Source of the DNA: Alphaproteobacteria bacterium
GTDB lineage: Bacteria; Pseudomonadota; Alphaproteobacteria; UBA2966
DNA length: 57,133 bases
Assembly: GCA_021296255.1 (NCBI GenBank)
Contig: JAGWAU010000011.1
Location: 23,682-80,814 of the forward strand
Direction: 5' to 3'
In this document: positions 34,782 to 42,592 of the stretch, piece after piece
How the letters are laid out: each line of letters begins with the position of its first letter
Position numbering within the stretch: position 1 is the first letter of the stretch
Program-made: the position numbers and the translations under genes
Notes under the pieces: model-generated
Seen by the model: only the letters and a program-made list of their open reading frames with translations
Databases searched by the model: none
What the model was told of the DNA's origin: nothing

Positions 34782-34918
34782 CGCCCATACTCATGGTCCC
34801 GTTCGGGGTGACGGCATGGTGCGGCATGCGCGTATTCAGGATCACGCCTGGACTCGTATTCCGGCGCATTGTACCGACGTTCATCGTGACGCTCGGCGTC
34901 ATCATGCTTGTTGTCTGA
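34778..34918 (+). pseudogene. C-terminal remnant of a TSUP permease gene
   Basis: From 34778 the sequence reads IAPILMVPFGVTAWCGMRVF followed by RITPGLVFRRIV and ends LVV-stop at 34918. The intact TSUP permease that follows ends ILMVPYGITAWCGARFFHIT, GALYRKIV and LVS-stop. The match covers the last 45 residues of a TSUP protein and nothing before it. It has no start and no ribosome-binding site and is joined directly to the end of dctM. It is the 3' end of a former extra TSUP gene. Confidence 0.8.
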
Positions 34919-34921
34919 GGA

Positions 34922-35680
34922 ATGGCCATCGGCCCGGATCTCGCCTGGTTCCTGAGTTTGTTCGATCGGGAATTTGCCTACGCGCTGGCGACGGTGTTTG
35001 CCGGCGGCGTCATCATGGGTTTCGGTGGTTTCGGATCGGGTCTCGTCCTGATGCCCTTGCTGACGCTGATCTACAGCCCGACACATGCCGTGGCCATCCA
35101 GATGGTGCTGGTCACGATCACCGGCTTCGCTTTGATGCCCGGCGCGATACCGCATACCCGCTGGCGGGAGGCGGCACCGATGCTGACCTCCGCCTGTCTC
35201 GTCATGCCGTTCGGCAGCTATCTCCTGCAGACTACGGACCCTGCGGTCCTGCGCCCCGTCATCGGCATCGTCGTCCTCGTTCTCGCGGCCATCCAGTTCC
35301 GTAGCGCGGCGTACACCGGGCCTCGCAACGCCCTGACCGCCACAGCCGCCGGCACCGTGAGCGGCATGGCGAACGGCACGGTCGGGCTGGGTGGCCTCAT
35401 CGTCGGTCTCTACATGGTGTCATCGCGCGATCCTGCGGTCATGCAGCGGGCCAACATCATCGTCGTCGGTACCGGCGTTGCCGTCGTGAACCTGGTCATC
35501 CTCGCCCTGAGTGGGGTGTACGTGGCTGACCTCGCCGCGCGCATCGCGATCCTCATGGTGCCATACGGCATCACCGCCTGGTGCGGGGCGCGGTTTTTCC
35601 ATATCACCCCGGGGGCGCTCTACCGCAAGATTGTACTGACGCTGGTGATGGCACTGGGCGTCGCTACCCTCGTGTCCTGA
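34922..35680 (+). CDS. TSUP (TauE/SafE) permease 2
   Basis: This 252-residue membrane protein with about eight hydrophobic segments has MGFGGFGSGLVLMPLLTLIY and TVSGMANGTVGLGGLIVGLY as the two TSUP signature repeats, and YTGPRN and QRAN elements. It starts at ATG 34922, 3 bp after the remnant's stop, with TGAGGA just before the start. The gene probably arose by tandem duplication, because the remnant before it is closely similar to its C-terminus. Confidence 0.88.
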   Translation: MAIGPDLAWFLSLFDREFAYALATVFAGGVIMGFGGFGSGLVLMPLLTLIYSPTHAVAIQMVLVTITGFALMPGAIPHTRWREAAPMLTSACLVMPFGSYLLQTTDPAVLRPVIGIVVLVLAAIQFRSAAYTGPRNALTATAAGTVSGMANGTVGLGGLIVGLYMVSSRDPAVMQRANIIVVGTGVAVVNLVILALSGVYVADLAARIAILMVPYGITAWCGARFFHITPGALYRKIVLTLVMALGVATLVS

Positions 35681-35690
35681 GGATCGGATC

Positions 35691-36443
35691 ATCGATCTCG
35701 ACCCGACATTTCTCGACGGCACGTTCGACGTCAGGCTCGCTCTTGCCCTCGGGGTCGTTCTTGTCGGCGGAGTCGTGTTGGGCTTCTCCGGGTTCGGCAC
35801 GGGGCTGATTTTCGTCGCGCTGCTGTCTCTGATCTACAGCCCGCGCGAAGCCGTCGCGCTGCTGATGATCATGGGAACGCTCGGATCATTGATGCTCTTC
35901 CCGCCCGCCACCCGTCATACTTTATGGCGCGAGACCCTGCCGATGGCGGCGGTCGCGATCCTGGCCGTTCCCCTGGGCAGCTACGTGTTGCTGACGATGG
36001 ATCAGCACGCCATGCGGCGAATCATCGGAATTGTGGTCCTGGTCCTGTCGATTCTGACGTTTCGCGGCGTAACCTACACGGGGCCGCGCGGCCTCGGCGT
36101 CAACATCGTGGCCGGCGCGATTTCCGGCGTGGTGGCCGGCGCCACCGGATTGGGGAGGTTGCTCGTCGCGCTCTATTTCATCTCCGCTCAGCAGCCGCCC
36201 GCGGTTCAGCGGGCCAACATCATCGTCGTCGGCAGCTCGATGGCGTTGTTCAACCTGATCATCCTGACGTTTGCCGGCGTCGTCACGATCGAGCTCGCCG
36301 TCCGGGCCGCCGTTCTGTTCCTGCCCTTTGCCGCGACTATCTGGCTGGGGACGCGGTTCTTCAAGGCATCGACGGCGGAATGGTTCCGCCGGGTCGTCTT
36401 GAGCCTCGTCATGGTCGTCGCCGTGTTGACGATCCTCGCCTGA
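35691..36443 (+). CDS. TSUP (TauE/SafE) permease 3, no canonical start codon
   Basis: This TSUP protein has VLGFSGFGTGLIFVALLSLI, GAISGVVAGATGLGRLLVAL and YTGPRG and QRAN elements. The second signature has GLGRLL where the others have GLGG, an unusual Arg. Alignment with permease 2 places the start at IDLDPTFLDGTFDVRLAL, where the DNA has ATC (35691), 7 nt after GAGGA. No ATG, GTG or TTG occurs in frame between the upstream stop codon at 35646 and a GTG at 35775. Starting there would lose most of the first helix. Either ATC is used as a rare start, the start codon was lost by mutation, or the short form is made. Confidence 0.72.
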   Translation: MDLDPTFLDGTFDVRLALALGVVLVGGVVLGFSGFGTGLIFVALLSLIYSPREAVALLMIMGTLGSLMLFPPATRHTLWRETLPMAAVAILAVPLGSYVLLTMDQHAMRRIIGIVVLVLSILTFRGVTYTGPRGLGVNIVAGAISGVVAGATGLGRLLVALYFISAQQPPAVQRANIIVVGSSMALFNLIILTFAGVVTIELAVRAAVLFLPFAATIWLGTRFFKASTAEWFRRVVLSLVMVVAVLTILA

Positions 36444-36444
36444 C

Positions 36445-37185
36445 ATGGAACTGCTCGCGCCTCTTTCGACGATGGACTTCGGGCTGGCCGCCGTGCTCGC
36501 CCTCGCTGGCGGGTTCATGTACGGGTTTGCGGGGTTTGGCGGCGGCCTGATCATGACGCCTCTCCTGGCGATCATCTACTGGCCCACGGAGGGCGTCATC
36601 ATCGCCAACGCGATCCCCCTGTTCGCGGCCTGGCAGACACTGCCTACGGTGCGGCCTCATATCCGATGGCGGGAAGTGGGGCCGCTGTTGATCGCCGCGA
36701 TCATCGCATCGCCCGTCGGTGCCTATTTCTTGCTCGTCGGCGATCCCGAAGTCATTCGCCGCGTCATGGGCGTCGTCGTGCTGTTCGCCGCCGTATCGAT
36801 GCTGTTCGGCTGGACCTATACCGGCCCGCGGAACCGCCTCACGGGGTTCCTGGCCGGCATCGTCGGCGGTGGCATGAACGGATATGTGGGTCTCGGCGGC
36901 CCTTTCATCAGCCTCTATTTCCTCTCGGCTCAGGTGTCGTCCCGGGTACAGCGGGCCAACATCCTGTTCTCAATGCTGCTGATCGGGGCCCTGGTCGTCG
37001 TGCCGTTGGCGATCGGCGGCGCCGTCGGCGTCGATACCGTGATCCGCTGTGTCGTGTTGATAGTCCCCTACGGCGCGGCCCTATGGGTTGGCGCGCGGGT
37101 ATTCCGCCGGACAGCGGACACCACCTACCGGCGCGTGGCGCTGGCGTTGTTGATGGCGGTCGGGATCTCCGCGACGTTCTTCTAA
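36445..37185 (+). CDS. TSUP (TauE/SafE) permease 4
   Basis: This 246-residue TSUP permease begins MELLAPLSTMDFGLAAVL and contains YGFAGFGGGLIMTPLLAIIY, GGMNGYVGLGGPFISLYFLS and YTGPRN and QRAN. Its stop is followed by a convergent DUF2182 gene. It is closest to permease 5 (39862), sharing the EILTPL-like start, YWP-EGVI and RVFR-T endings, so one of the two is likely a duplicate of the other. The ATG is 1 bp after the stop of permease 3. Confidence 0.88.
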   Translation: MELLAPLSTMDFGLAAVLALAGGFMYGFAGFGGGLIMTPLLAIIYWPTEGVIIANAIPLFAAWQTLPTVRPHIRWREVGPLLIAAIIASPVGAYFLLVGDPEVIRRVMGVVVLFAAVSMLFGWTYTGPRNRLTGFLAGIVGGGMNGYVGLGGPFISLYFLSAQVSSRVQRANILFSMLLIGALVVVPLAIGGAVGVDTVIRCVVLIVPYGAALWVGARVFRRTADTTYRRVALALLMAVGISATFF

Positions 37186-37206
37186 TGAACGGGGAGCATC
37201 AACCGT

Positions 37207-37989
37207 TCACCACGTCGTGCCCTGGTGGATCACCCAGGCTCCTGCGGCCACGAGCAGGACACCGGCCACCCGCCCGAGAAGGTCGCCCCGTGGCGCGACC
37301 TTCTCGATGAACACGAAGGCCGCAATGGCCGCAACCCACAACACGTTCATCACGCCCGCGACGAACAGGAGCACCATAAGAACCCAGCAACACCCCACGC
37401 AAAACGAGCCGTGATGCACCCCCATGACGAGCGCGCCCGTCCGGCCCGGCCGCCAGGAAGTCATGAGGAACGACATCGGGGTCCGGCAATGGATGAGACA
37501 GGCGTACTTCAGCGGCGTCCATTGATAGATGCCGCCGGCAATCAACAGGGCACCCCCGAGGATCGCGCTGCTGCTGGTCATCATCGGCGAGACGAGCGCC
37601 GCGGCGTGCAGGGTCCACTGCGCGACCGCCGCAGCCGCGCTGAACGCCATCCAGGCGATGAGGTAGCCCGACACGAACACACCGACCGGGACGAGGTCGG
37701 TGCGGTCCGATTCCCGACGCTTGCGGTTCACGGTCATGAACATCATCACCATGGGCGTCACCGACGGCACCATCATGGCGACCATCATGATCGACCACAT
37801 GACGAACAGGAATCCGAGATAGCTCGCATCCCAAGACATCATGTGCGGCATGGCCATGCTCTCGTCCATGCGCGACATCTTGTCCGCTTCGACGATCAGA
37901 TAGAGCCAGCCCAGTGCCGTGATGCCGGCCAAGCTGAGACCGACGATGGCCCGGTCGCTGGTCACGGCATTGGAAAGCAGCCGGTTCAC
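37207..37989 (-). CDS. DUF2182 metal-binding integral membrane protein
   Basis: This 260-residue inner-membrane protein with about seven hydrophobic segments belongs to DUF2182 (predicted metal-binding membrane proteins). It is strongly Met-rich in the membrane part (WSIMMVAMMVPSVTPMVMMF) and has Cys/His groups in ACLIHCRTPMSF and GVHHGSFCVGCCWVLM. GTG at 37989 has AAGGAAGG upstream. DUF2182 genes commonly sit beside DUF1326 genes, as here (34 bp apart). The Met, Cys and His content suggests a soft metal such as copper; that is an inference. Confidence 0.87.
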   Translation of the reverse strand: MNRLLSNAVTSDRAIVGLSLAGITALGWLYLIVEADKMSRMDESMAMPHMMSWDASYLGFLFVMWSIMMVAMMVPSVTPMVMMFMTVNRKRRESDRTDLVPVGVFVSGYLIAWMAFSAAAAVAQWTLHAAALVSPMMTSSSAILGGALLIAGGIYQWTPLKYACLIHCRTPMSFLMTSWRPGRTGALVMGVHHGSFCVGCCWVLMVLLFVAGVMNVLWVAAIAAFVFIEKVAPRGDLLGRVAGVLLVAAGAWVIHQGTTW

Positions 37990-38023
37990 GGGAGCGCCTT
38001 CCTTGGATTACGTCGTCTCTCGG

Positions 38024-38635
38024 CTAATTCCGGCTTTCGTGCGTGTGGGTGTAGCGGCCCCAGAAGACGTTGCCGCCCGAGTTGTCCCATTCGAGTCCGA
38101 AGTTGTTGAAGCGGCAGACGCTGGACTGGCCGCACTTGAGCTTGCCGCCGAGCGCGATGCGCTGCCGCGTGTTCTTGAGTTCCGGTATGCGCCCGGCAAA
38201 CCCGTTGACCGGCGCATAATCCACTTCGAGGATCCCCGGGACCGACGCCCGCTGTGTTCGCGTACTGAACTCGATGGGCGCCGTATCGACACCGAGCCAC
38301 TCGACGGTGAGAGCGCCGATGCCTTCGAAGACCCCGCCGGCCTCGCCGCCGAAGATCGCTTTCATCGCGGCCTGCTGATCGGCGTTTCCCCGCTCATCTA
38401 CGAGAACACCGGTACGGTAGTCGCCCGCCCGCATGTTGCCGGGCACCTCAGCGACGAGGATGGCGTTCAGGCCATCGAGCGACGTCGAACCAAAGTTCCC
38501 GCGGATGACGTGAAAGGCCATCATCAGATGACAGCCGCCATAGTCCGTGGAGGGCGCACCGGTGAACGGACAAGGGCAATTCGGTGGGCAATTACAGGTC
38601 TCGATGTAATCGAAATTCATCTCCCAGGGGGTCAC
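38024..38635 (-). CDS. DUF1326 domain protein
   Basis: This 203-residue protein of DUF1326 has a Cys-rich N-terminus (YIETCNCPPNCPCPF) and a C-terminal GKLKCGQSSVCRFNN region, spaced for metal or cluster binding, and no membrane segment. The function is unknown. The start is GTG 38635 with GAGGAG upstream; ATG 38620 is the alternative. It is encoded just upstream of the DUF2182 gene on the same strand, and the pair is likely co-translated and functionally linked, perhaps as a soluble metallochaperone with a membrane partner. Confidence 0.87.
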   Translation of the reverse strand: MTPWEMNFDYIETCNCPPNCPCPFTGAPSTDYGGCHLMMAFHVIRGNFGSTSLDGLNAILVAEVPGNMRAGDYRTGVLVDERGNADQQAAMKAIFGGEAGGVFEGIGALTVEWLGVDTAPIEFSTRTQRASVPGILEVDYAPVNGFAGRIPELKNTRQRIALGGKLKCGQSSVCRFNNFGLEWDNSGGNVFWGRYTHTHESRN

Positions 38636-38795
38636 GGCGTCACTCCTCGATGCTCCATTTGCAACGATGTTTGCACACTAATTGGCGCCTCGTACACTTG
38701 TGCGTTCGACCAGGACGCCTGGAACGATGTATCTGGAATGGTATATACAGACGTCAATACTGTGCACCGATCATGGGCGAGGAGGTGAAAGCCGG

Positions 38796-39752
38796 ATGTC
38801 GATCGTTGAGAATGCCCAAAGCTCAATGCTGTCCCGACAAGAGGTCAAGCCGTACTTGAAACGGAAGGATTGGCCGGGCCTCCTCTACCTCGCCGTTCAC
38901 TTCTCGATGATCGGCGGCACGGGCTATCTGGTGTACGTGGCGACGAGCACGGGCTGGATGGTTCCGGCGATCGTGCTCCACGGACTTATCCTGTCGACTC
39001 TGTTCCACCCGCTTCACGAATGCATTCATGGCACCGCGTTCAGGACGCGTTGGCTGAATGAAGCCGTCATGCAGATCCTCGGTTTCATCTACATCTGGCC
39101 GGGCCTGCTGTTCCGCTACGACCACGCCCTGCACCACAGTCATACCCAGATCCAAGGCAAGGACACGGAGATGGCGATCCCGATCCCGCGAAATCTGGGC
39201 GACTACGTCATCTACGTTTCCGGGCTCACGCATCATTGGCGTAATCTCGGCTGGCTGTTCCGTCACTCGATGGGGAGGATACTGCCGGCGGACGAGGCCA
39301 ACGTGCCCCCGAGCGAACTGCCCAAGATCTTCCTGGAGGCCCGTATCATGTTGACGGGCTACGTGTTGATACTTCTTGCCGGGGTCGTGTCCGGCTACTG
39401 GTGGGTGCCGATCGTCTATTACTTCCTTCCGAGATTCCTGGGCGAGCCGCTGGTGCGCTTCTTCCGGGTGGCCGAACACGTCGGGATGGACGAATCCCTC
39501 GACATGACGCGCAACACGCGAACGACCCTTACCAATCCGTTGGTTCAATTCCTCACCTGGAACATGGGTTTCCACGGCGAGCATCATGTCTATCCGTCGG
39601 CGCCGTTTCATCAGCTTCCCGCCCTCCATCGGAAGATCGGACACAACGTCCACGTAGCGAAGGGCGGGTATTTGTGGGTGCACTGGGACGTTATCCGGAA
39701 TCATCTCAACGGCTTCTCCTTGGCGACGGCAAGAAAGATCGAAGCTCTTTAG
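38796..39752 (+). CDS. Fatty acid desaturase-type membrane di-iron enzyme
   Basis: This 318-residue membrane protein has the three histidine boxes of the desaturase/hydroxylase superfamily: HPLHECIHG, HALHHSHTQ and GFHGEHHVYP. Four hydrophobic segments surround them, as usual. It would desaturate or hydroxylate an acyl chain, a carotenoid-type substrate or an alkane using O2 and an electron donor. The ATG at 38796 has GGAGGTG upstream. Its stop lies in the loop of a hairpin repeat (39737-39762). The gap upstream holds CCAGG-ACG-CCTGG (38710-38722), a possible operator. Confidence 0.87.
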   Translation: MSIVENAQSSMLSRQEVKPYLKRKDWPGLLYLAVHFSMIGGTGYLVYVATSTGWMVPAIVLHGLILSTLFHPLHECIHGTAFRTRWLNEAVMQILGFIYIWPGLLFRYDHALHHSHTQIQGKDTEMAIPIPRNLGDYVIYVSGLTHHWRNLGWLFRHSMGRILPADEANVPPSELPKIFLEARIMLTGYVLILLAGVVSGYWWVPIVYYFLPRFLGEPLVRFFRVAEHVGMDESLDMTRNTRTTLTNPLVQFLTWNMGFHGEHHVYPSAPFHQLPALHRKIGHNVHVAKGGYLWVHWDVIRNHLNGFSLATARKIEAL

Positions 39753-39762
39753 AACTTCGATC
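39737..39762. repeat. Hairpin repeat, copy 2 (terminator-like)
   Basis: Arms GATCGAAG (39737-39744) and CTTCGATC (39755-39762) enclose the stop codon of the desaturase gene. It is nearly identical to the element at 14733-14759; both share the flanks GATCGAAGCT and AGAACTTCGATC. Confidence 0.5.
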
Positions 39763-39861
39763 GCCTCGGTCTCGTTGCCCGAACCTGAAGCGGGACGGGC
39801 ATAGCCACCGGCCGCGACGGAATCCGCGGCTTGCTCCTTTCGACCCGATTGCTCCGCGCCC

Positions 39862-40602
39862 TTGGAAATTCTCACCCCGCTGCTCACCGGTCAGTTTGCG
39901 TTGGCGGTCGTGATCACGCTGCTTAGCGGCTTCACGTACGGGTTCGCGGGTTTCGGCGGCGGCCTGACGATGGTGCCGCTGATGGCCCTGCTGTACTGGC
40001 CCGTCGAAGGAGTCATTCTTTCGTCGTTGTTGCCCGTCGTGACGGGGGCCGTAGGCTGGCCGGGAGTCATGCCGCACGTCCGCTGGCGCGAGGTCGCTCC
40101 GGCGCTGATCACGGTGTTGGTGACGGCGCCCGTCGGGGCCTACTTCCTGATCACCGGAGACCCCGGACCCATCCGCCGGGCCATGGGAGCCATCGTTCTC
40201 TTCTTCGCTCTCATCATGCTGCTGGGTTGGCAATATAAAGGCCCGCGTAACTCCGCAACCGGCATATTGTCCGGCGCGATAGGCGGGGTCGTACACGGAT
40301 ACCTCGGCATGGCCGGCGCGTGGTTCAGCCTCTATTACCTTTCGGGTCGGGAAGAGGCCCGGATTCAGCGGGCAAACCTCTACATCACGATGTTGACGGT
40401 CTCGGCCATGGCGGTGATCCCTCACATCGTGGTGGGCACGATGGGGCGGGAGACATGGATTCGCGGCATCGCCCTCGTGCTGCCTTATGCGGTGGCTATA
40501 TGGGTGGGTGCCCGCGTGTTCCGGACCACCTCCGATCAATCCTATCGCCGCGTCGCGATCTGGCTGCTGGTTGCCATCGGTCTGAGCGTTGCCATCGTCT
40601 GA
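39862..40602 (+). CDS. TSUP (TauE/SafE) permease 5
   Basis: This 246-residue TSUP permease starts at a TTG (MEILTPLLTGQFALAVV) and has YGFAGFGGGLTMVPLMALLY, GGVVHGYLGMAGAWFSLYYL and YKGPRN and QRAN. The GYxGLGG of its relatives reads GYLGMAG. It resembles permease 4 along its whole length, including the first residues, so it is a duplicate moved 2.7 kb downstream of the tandem array, beyond DUF2182/DUF1326 and the desaturase. Confidence 0.87.
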   Translation: MEILTPLLTGQFALAVVITLLSGFTYGFAGFGGGLTMVPLMALLYWPVEGVILSSLLPVVTGAVGWPGVMPHVRWREVAPALITVLVTAPVGAYFLITGDPGPIRRAMGAIVLFFALIMLLGWQYKGPRNSATGILSGAIGGVVHGYLGMAGAWFSLYYLSGREEARIQRANLYITMLTVSAMAVIPHIVVGTMGRETWIRGIALVLPYAVAIWVGARVFRTTSDQSYRRVAIWLLVAIGLSVAIV

Positions 40603-40701
40603 TTTTCATTACCGCCTGACTTGGACGATGCATGTCGGGTAACCTTGCCATCGACCTCCCCGACGACGACCTCCCAACCTGCCAAGGAGATATTTTCCGT
40701 A

Positions 40702-41574
40702 ATGACCGACTTCGAGTGGAATCACCAACACGCGGACCTGCCCGGTCTGCGGGTACATTACGTCCGGCACGGGCAGGGAATGCCGGTCATCTTGCAGCAC
40801 GGATGGCCCGAGTTCTGGTACACTTGGCGTAAGAACATCCCGGCGCTTGCCGAGCATTTCGATGTCATCGCACCCGATTTGCGGGGATTCGGCGACACCG
40901 ACAAACCCGAACGGGTTCCCGAGGTTCAGGACTATGTGGACGATTTCTCGAACCTGATCGAGTACCTCGGTCTTGATGGCTTCGGAATCGTCACCCACGA
41001 CGTGGGGGCATGGATCGCCCAGGCGTACGCCTTGCGAAATACGGGACGACTGAAAGGGCTGTTCTTTTTCAACTGTCCGTATCCCGGTGTCGGCAAGCGC
41101 TGGAACGAGCCCGGGCACCAGATGAACACATGGTACCAGCAGTTCCAGCAGATGCCGTTTTCCGCGGAACTCCTCACCCGGGACCGGGAGAACGCCAAGA
41201 TCTACTTCGGCTACCTGCTGGACTACTGGACGTACGCCGACGGCGCTTTCGACGAGGACCTTGAGGCCTGGGTCGACAACTTCATGAAACCCGGCAACAT
41301 GCAAGGGGGGTTCAACTGGTATATCGCCGTCAATGCCCTTCGTCTGAAGGCCATGCGGGAAGGGCCGCTCGACGTACCGAAGATCGACGTGCCGACACGG
41401 GTCTTCTGGGGTGAAGCCGACCGCGTGCTCAAGGCGGAATGGTCCGATAATCTGGGGGACTATTTCAGTGATCTGCGCGAGGTAGACTTCGTGAGCGAGG
41501 CCGGGCACTTCGTCCACTACGAACAGCCCGAACGGACGAACGAGAAGATTATGAGCTTTTTCAATAGTTTATAG
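40702..41574 (+). CDS. Alpha/beta hydrolase, epoxide hydrolase / haloalkane dehalogenase type
   Basis: This 290-residue alpha/beta hydrolase has an HGWPEFWYTWRKNI oxyanion region, a nucleophilic Asp in IVTHDVGAWIAQAYALR, an acid in VFWGEADRVL and the catalytic His in SEAGHFVHYEQPER. An Asp nucleophile with HGWP is the pattern of epoxide hydrolases and dehalogenases. It hydrolyses an epoxide, a C-halogen bond or an ester-like bond in the cytoplasm. The ATG at 40702 has AAGGAGA upstream. It is 23 bp before the next hydrolase. Confidence 0.87.
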   Translation: MTDFEWNHQHADLPGLRVHYVRHGQGMPVILQHGWPEFWYTWRKNIPALAEHFDVIAPDLRGFGDTDKPERVPEVQDYVDDFSNLIEYLGLDGFGIVTHDVGAWIAQAYALRNTGRLKGLFFFNCPYPGVGKRWNEPGHQMNTWYQQFQQMPFSAELLTRDRENAKIYFGYLLDYWTYADGAFDEDLEAWVDNFMKPGNMQGGFNWYIAVNALRLKAMREGPLDVPKIDVPTRVFWGEADRVLKAEWSDNLGDYFSDLREVDFVSEAGHFVHYEQPERTNEKIMSFFNSL

Positions 41575-41597
41575 TTCATCTTCTAAGAGGAAACTAG

Positions 41598-42431
41598 ATG
41601 TCGAACGTTCGCGTCAGAAGGGGCTTCGTCGACACGGCGGACGGCCAGATTTTCTACCGGGAGGCAGGCGGTGGACCGCCCATCGTACTCATCCACCAGA
41701 TCCTGCGCACGTCGCTGGACTACAAGTTCGTGATGCCGATTCTGGCCGAATCTCATCGTGTAGTGGCATTCGACTCCGTGGGTTGCGGCGATTCGGATCA
41801 TCCGGTCGAGCCTTATTCGCTCGAGGATCATGGCGCCGCGATCGGCCGGGCGATGGAAGCGCTCGGTCTCGAAGGGGCGACGGTGAGCGGACACCATTCG
41901 GGCGCGGACATCGCCATGGAGGTGGGACTTCAAAGGCCCGATCTGGTTGCCCGCAACGTGTTCTCCGGACTGGGCTACATCAGCGACGCCTCGATGCTGC
42001 CCGAACTCCACGCCAAAGCCTTGAAGCTGGGAGATCCGGAAACCCGGCTGGACGGCTCGCATCTCCTGGAAATCTGGAAGGAAGGGGTTCGAACGAATTG
42101 GGACAAGCCACGCTTTCCCGAAGATCGCCTCGATCTCATGGCCGATTTCTTTCTCGAACAGATCAAGACCGGACCCCGCCGGTTCGAGCAGTACGTCGCG
42201 ATGTTCGCCTACGACGCGACCAAGAAACTGCCGCAAGTGAGCGTGCCCGTCCTCTTCATCCGCTCGACCGACGACATCTTCATGTGCAACGCGGTGGATG
42301 ACTGGATGCGAGACCAGCCCGGCGCGTCACTGGTCGAGATCGAGGTGGACGGGGGCGGGGAATTGCCCAGGCTCCACCCCGAACCGTGGGCCAGAGCCGT
42401 TCTCGATTTTGCTAGTCGCCAGACCACGTGA
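41598..42431 (+). CDS. Alpha/beta hydrolase with unusual nucleophile elbow
   Basis: This 277-residue alpha/beta hydrolase fold protein has IVLIHQILRTSLDYKFVMPI, RVVAFDSVGCGDSDHP and an elbow SGHHSGADIAMEVG. At the nucleophile position (G-x-Nu-x-G) it has His rather than Ser, Asp or Cys, and the region that normally supplies the catalytic His reads VDGGGELPRLHPEPWAR without a GH. The acid in RSTDDIF is present. Such GHHxGA proteins form a known subgroup whose chemistry I cannot state. It follows the Asp-nucleophile hydrolase closely, with AAGAGGAAA before ATG 41598. Confidence 0.82.
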   Translation: MSNVRVRRGFVDTADGQIFYREAGGGPPIVLIHQILRTSLDYKFVMPILAESHRVVAFDSVGCGDSDHPVEPYSLEDHGAAIGRAMEALGLEGATVSGHHSGADIAMEVGLQRPDLVARNVFSGLGYISDASMLPELHAKALKLGDPETRLDGSHLLEIWKEGVRTNWDKPRFPEDRLDLMADFFLEQIKTGPRRFEQYVAMFAYDATKKLPQVSVPVLFIRSTDDIFMCNAVDDWMRDQPGASLVEIEVDGGGELPRLHPEPWARAVLDFASRQTT

Positions 42432-42592
42432 CCTGGGGTCGGATCTGAGGCTCGACCCCAACAAATTCATGTTCAGCGTTCGATCCAAAGTCACGCGGGA
42501 GTGGGCTCCCACTTCCGGGCATGATTTCTCGCGCCGGCAATCTCCTAGACATCGCGCCGATTAGGGCCCATATGTGGCGCGCAGACGGGTGA

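Noticed and set aside
32888..34918. Plus-strand frame that runs through dctQ and dctM and joins the TSUP remnant
   Set aside because: Over dctQ and dctM it is the wrong phase (Arg/His-rich). Only its last 45 codons are meaningful, and those are reported as the remnant.
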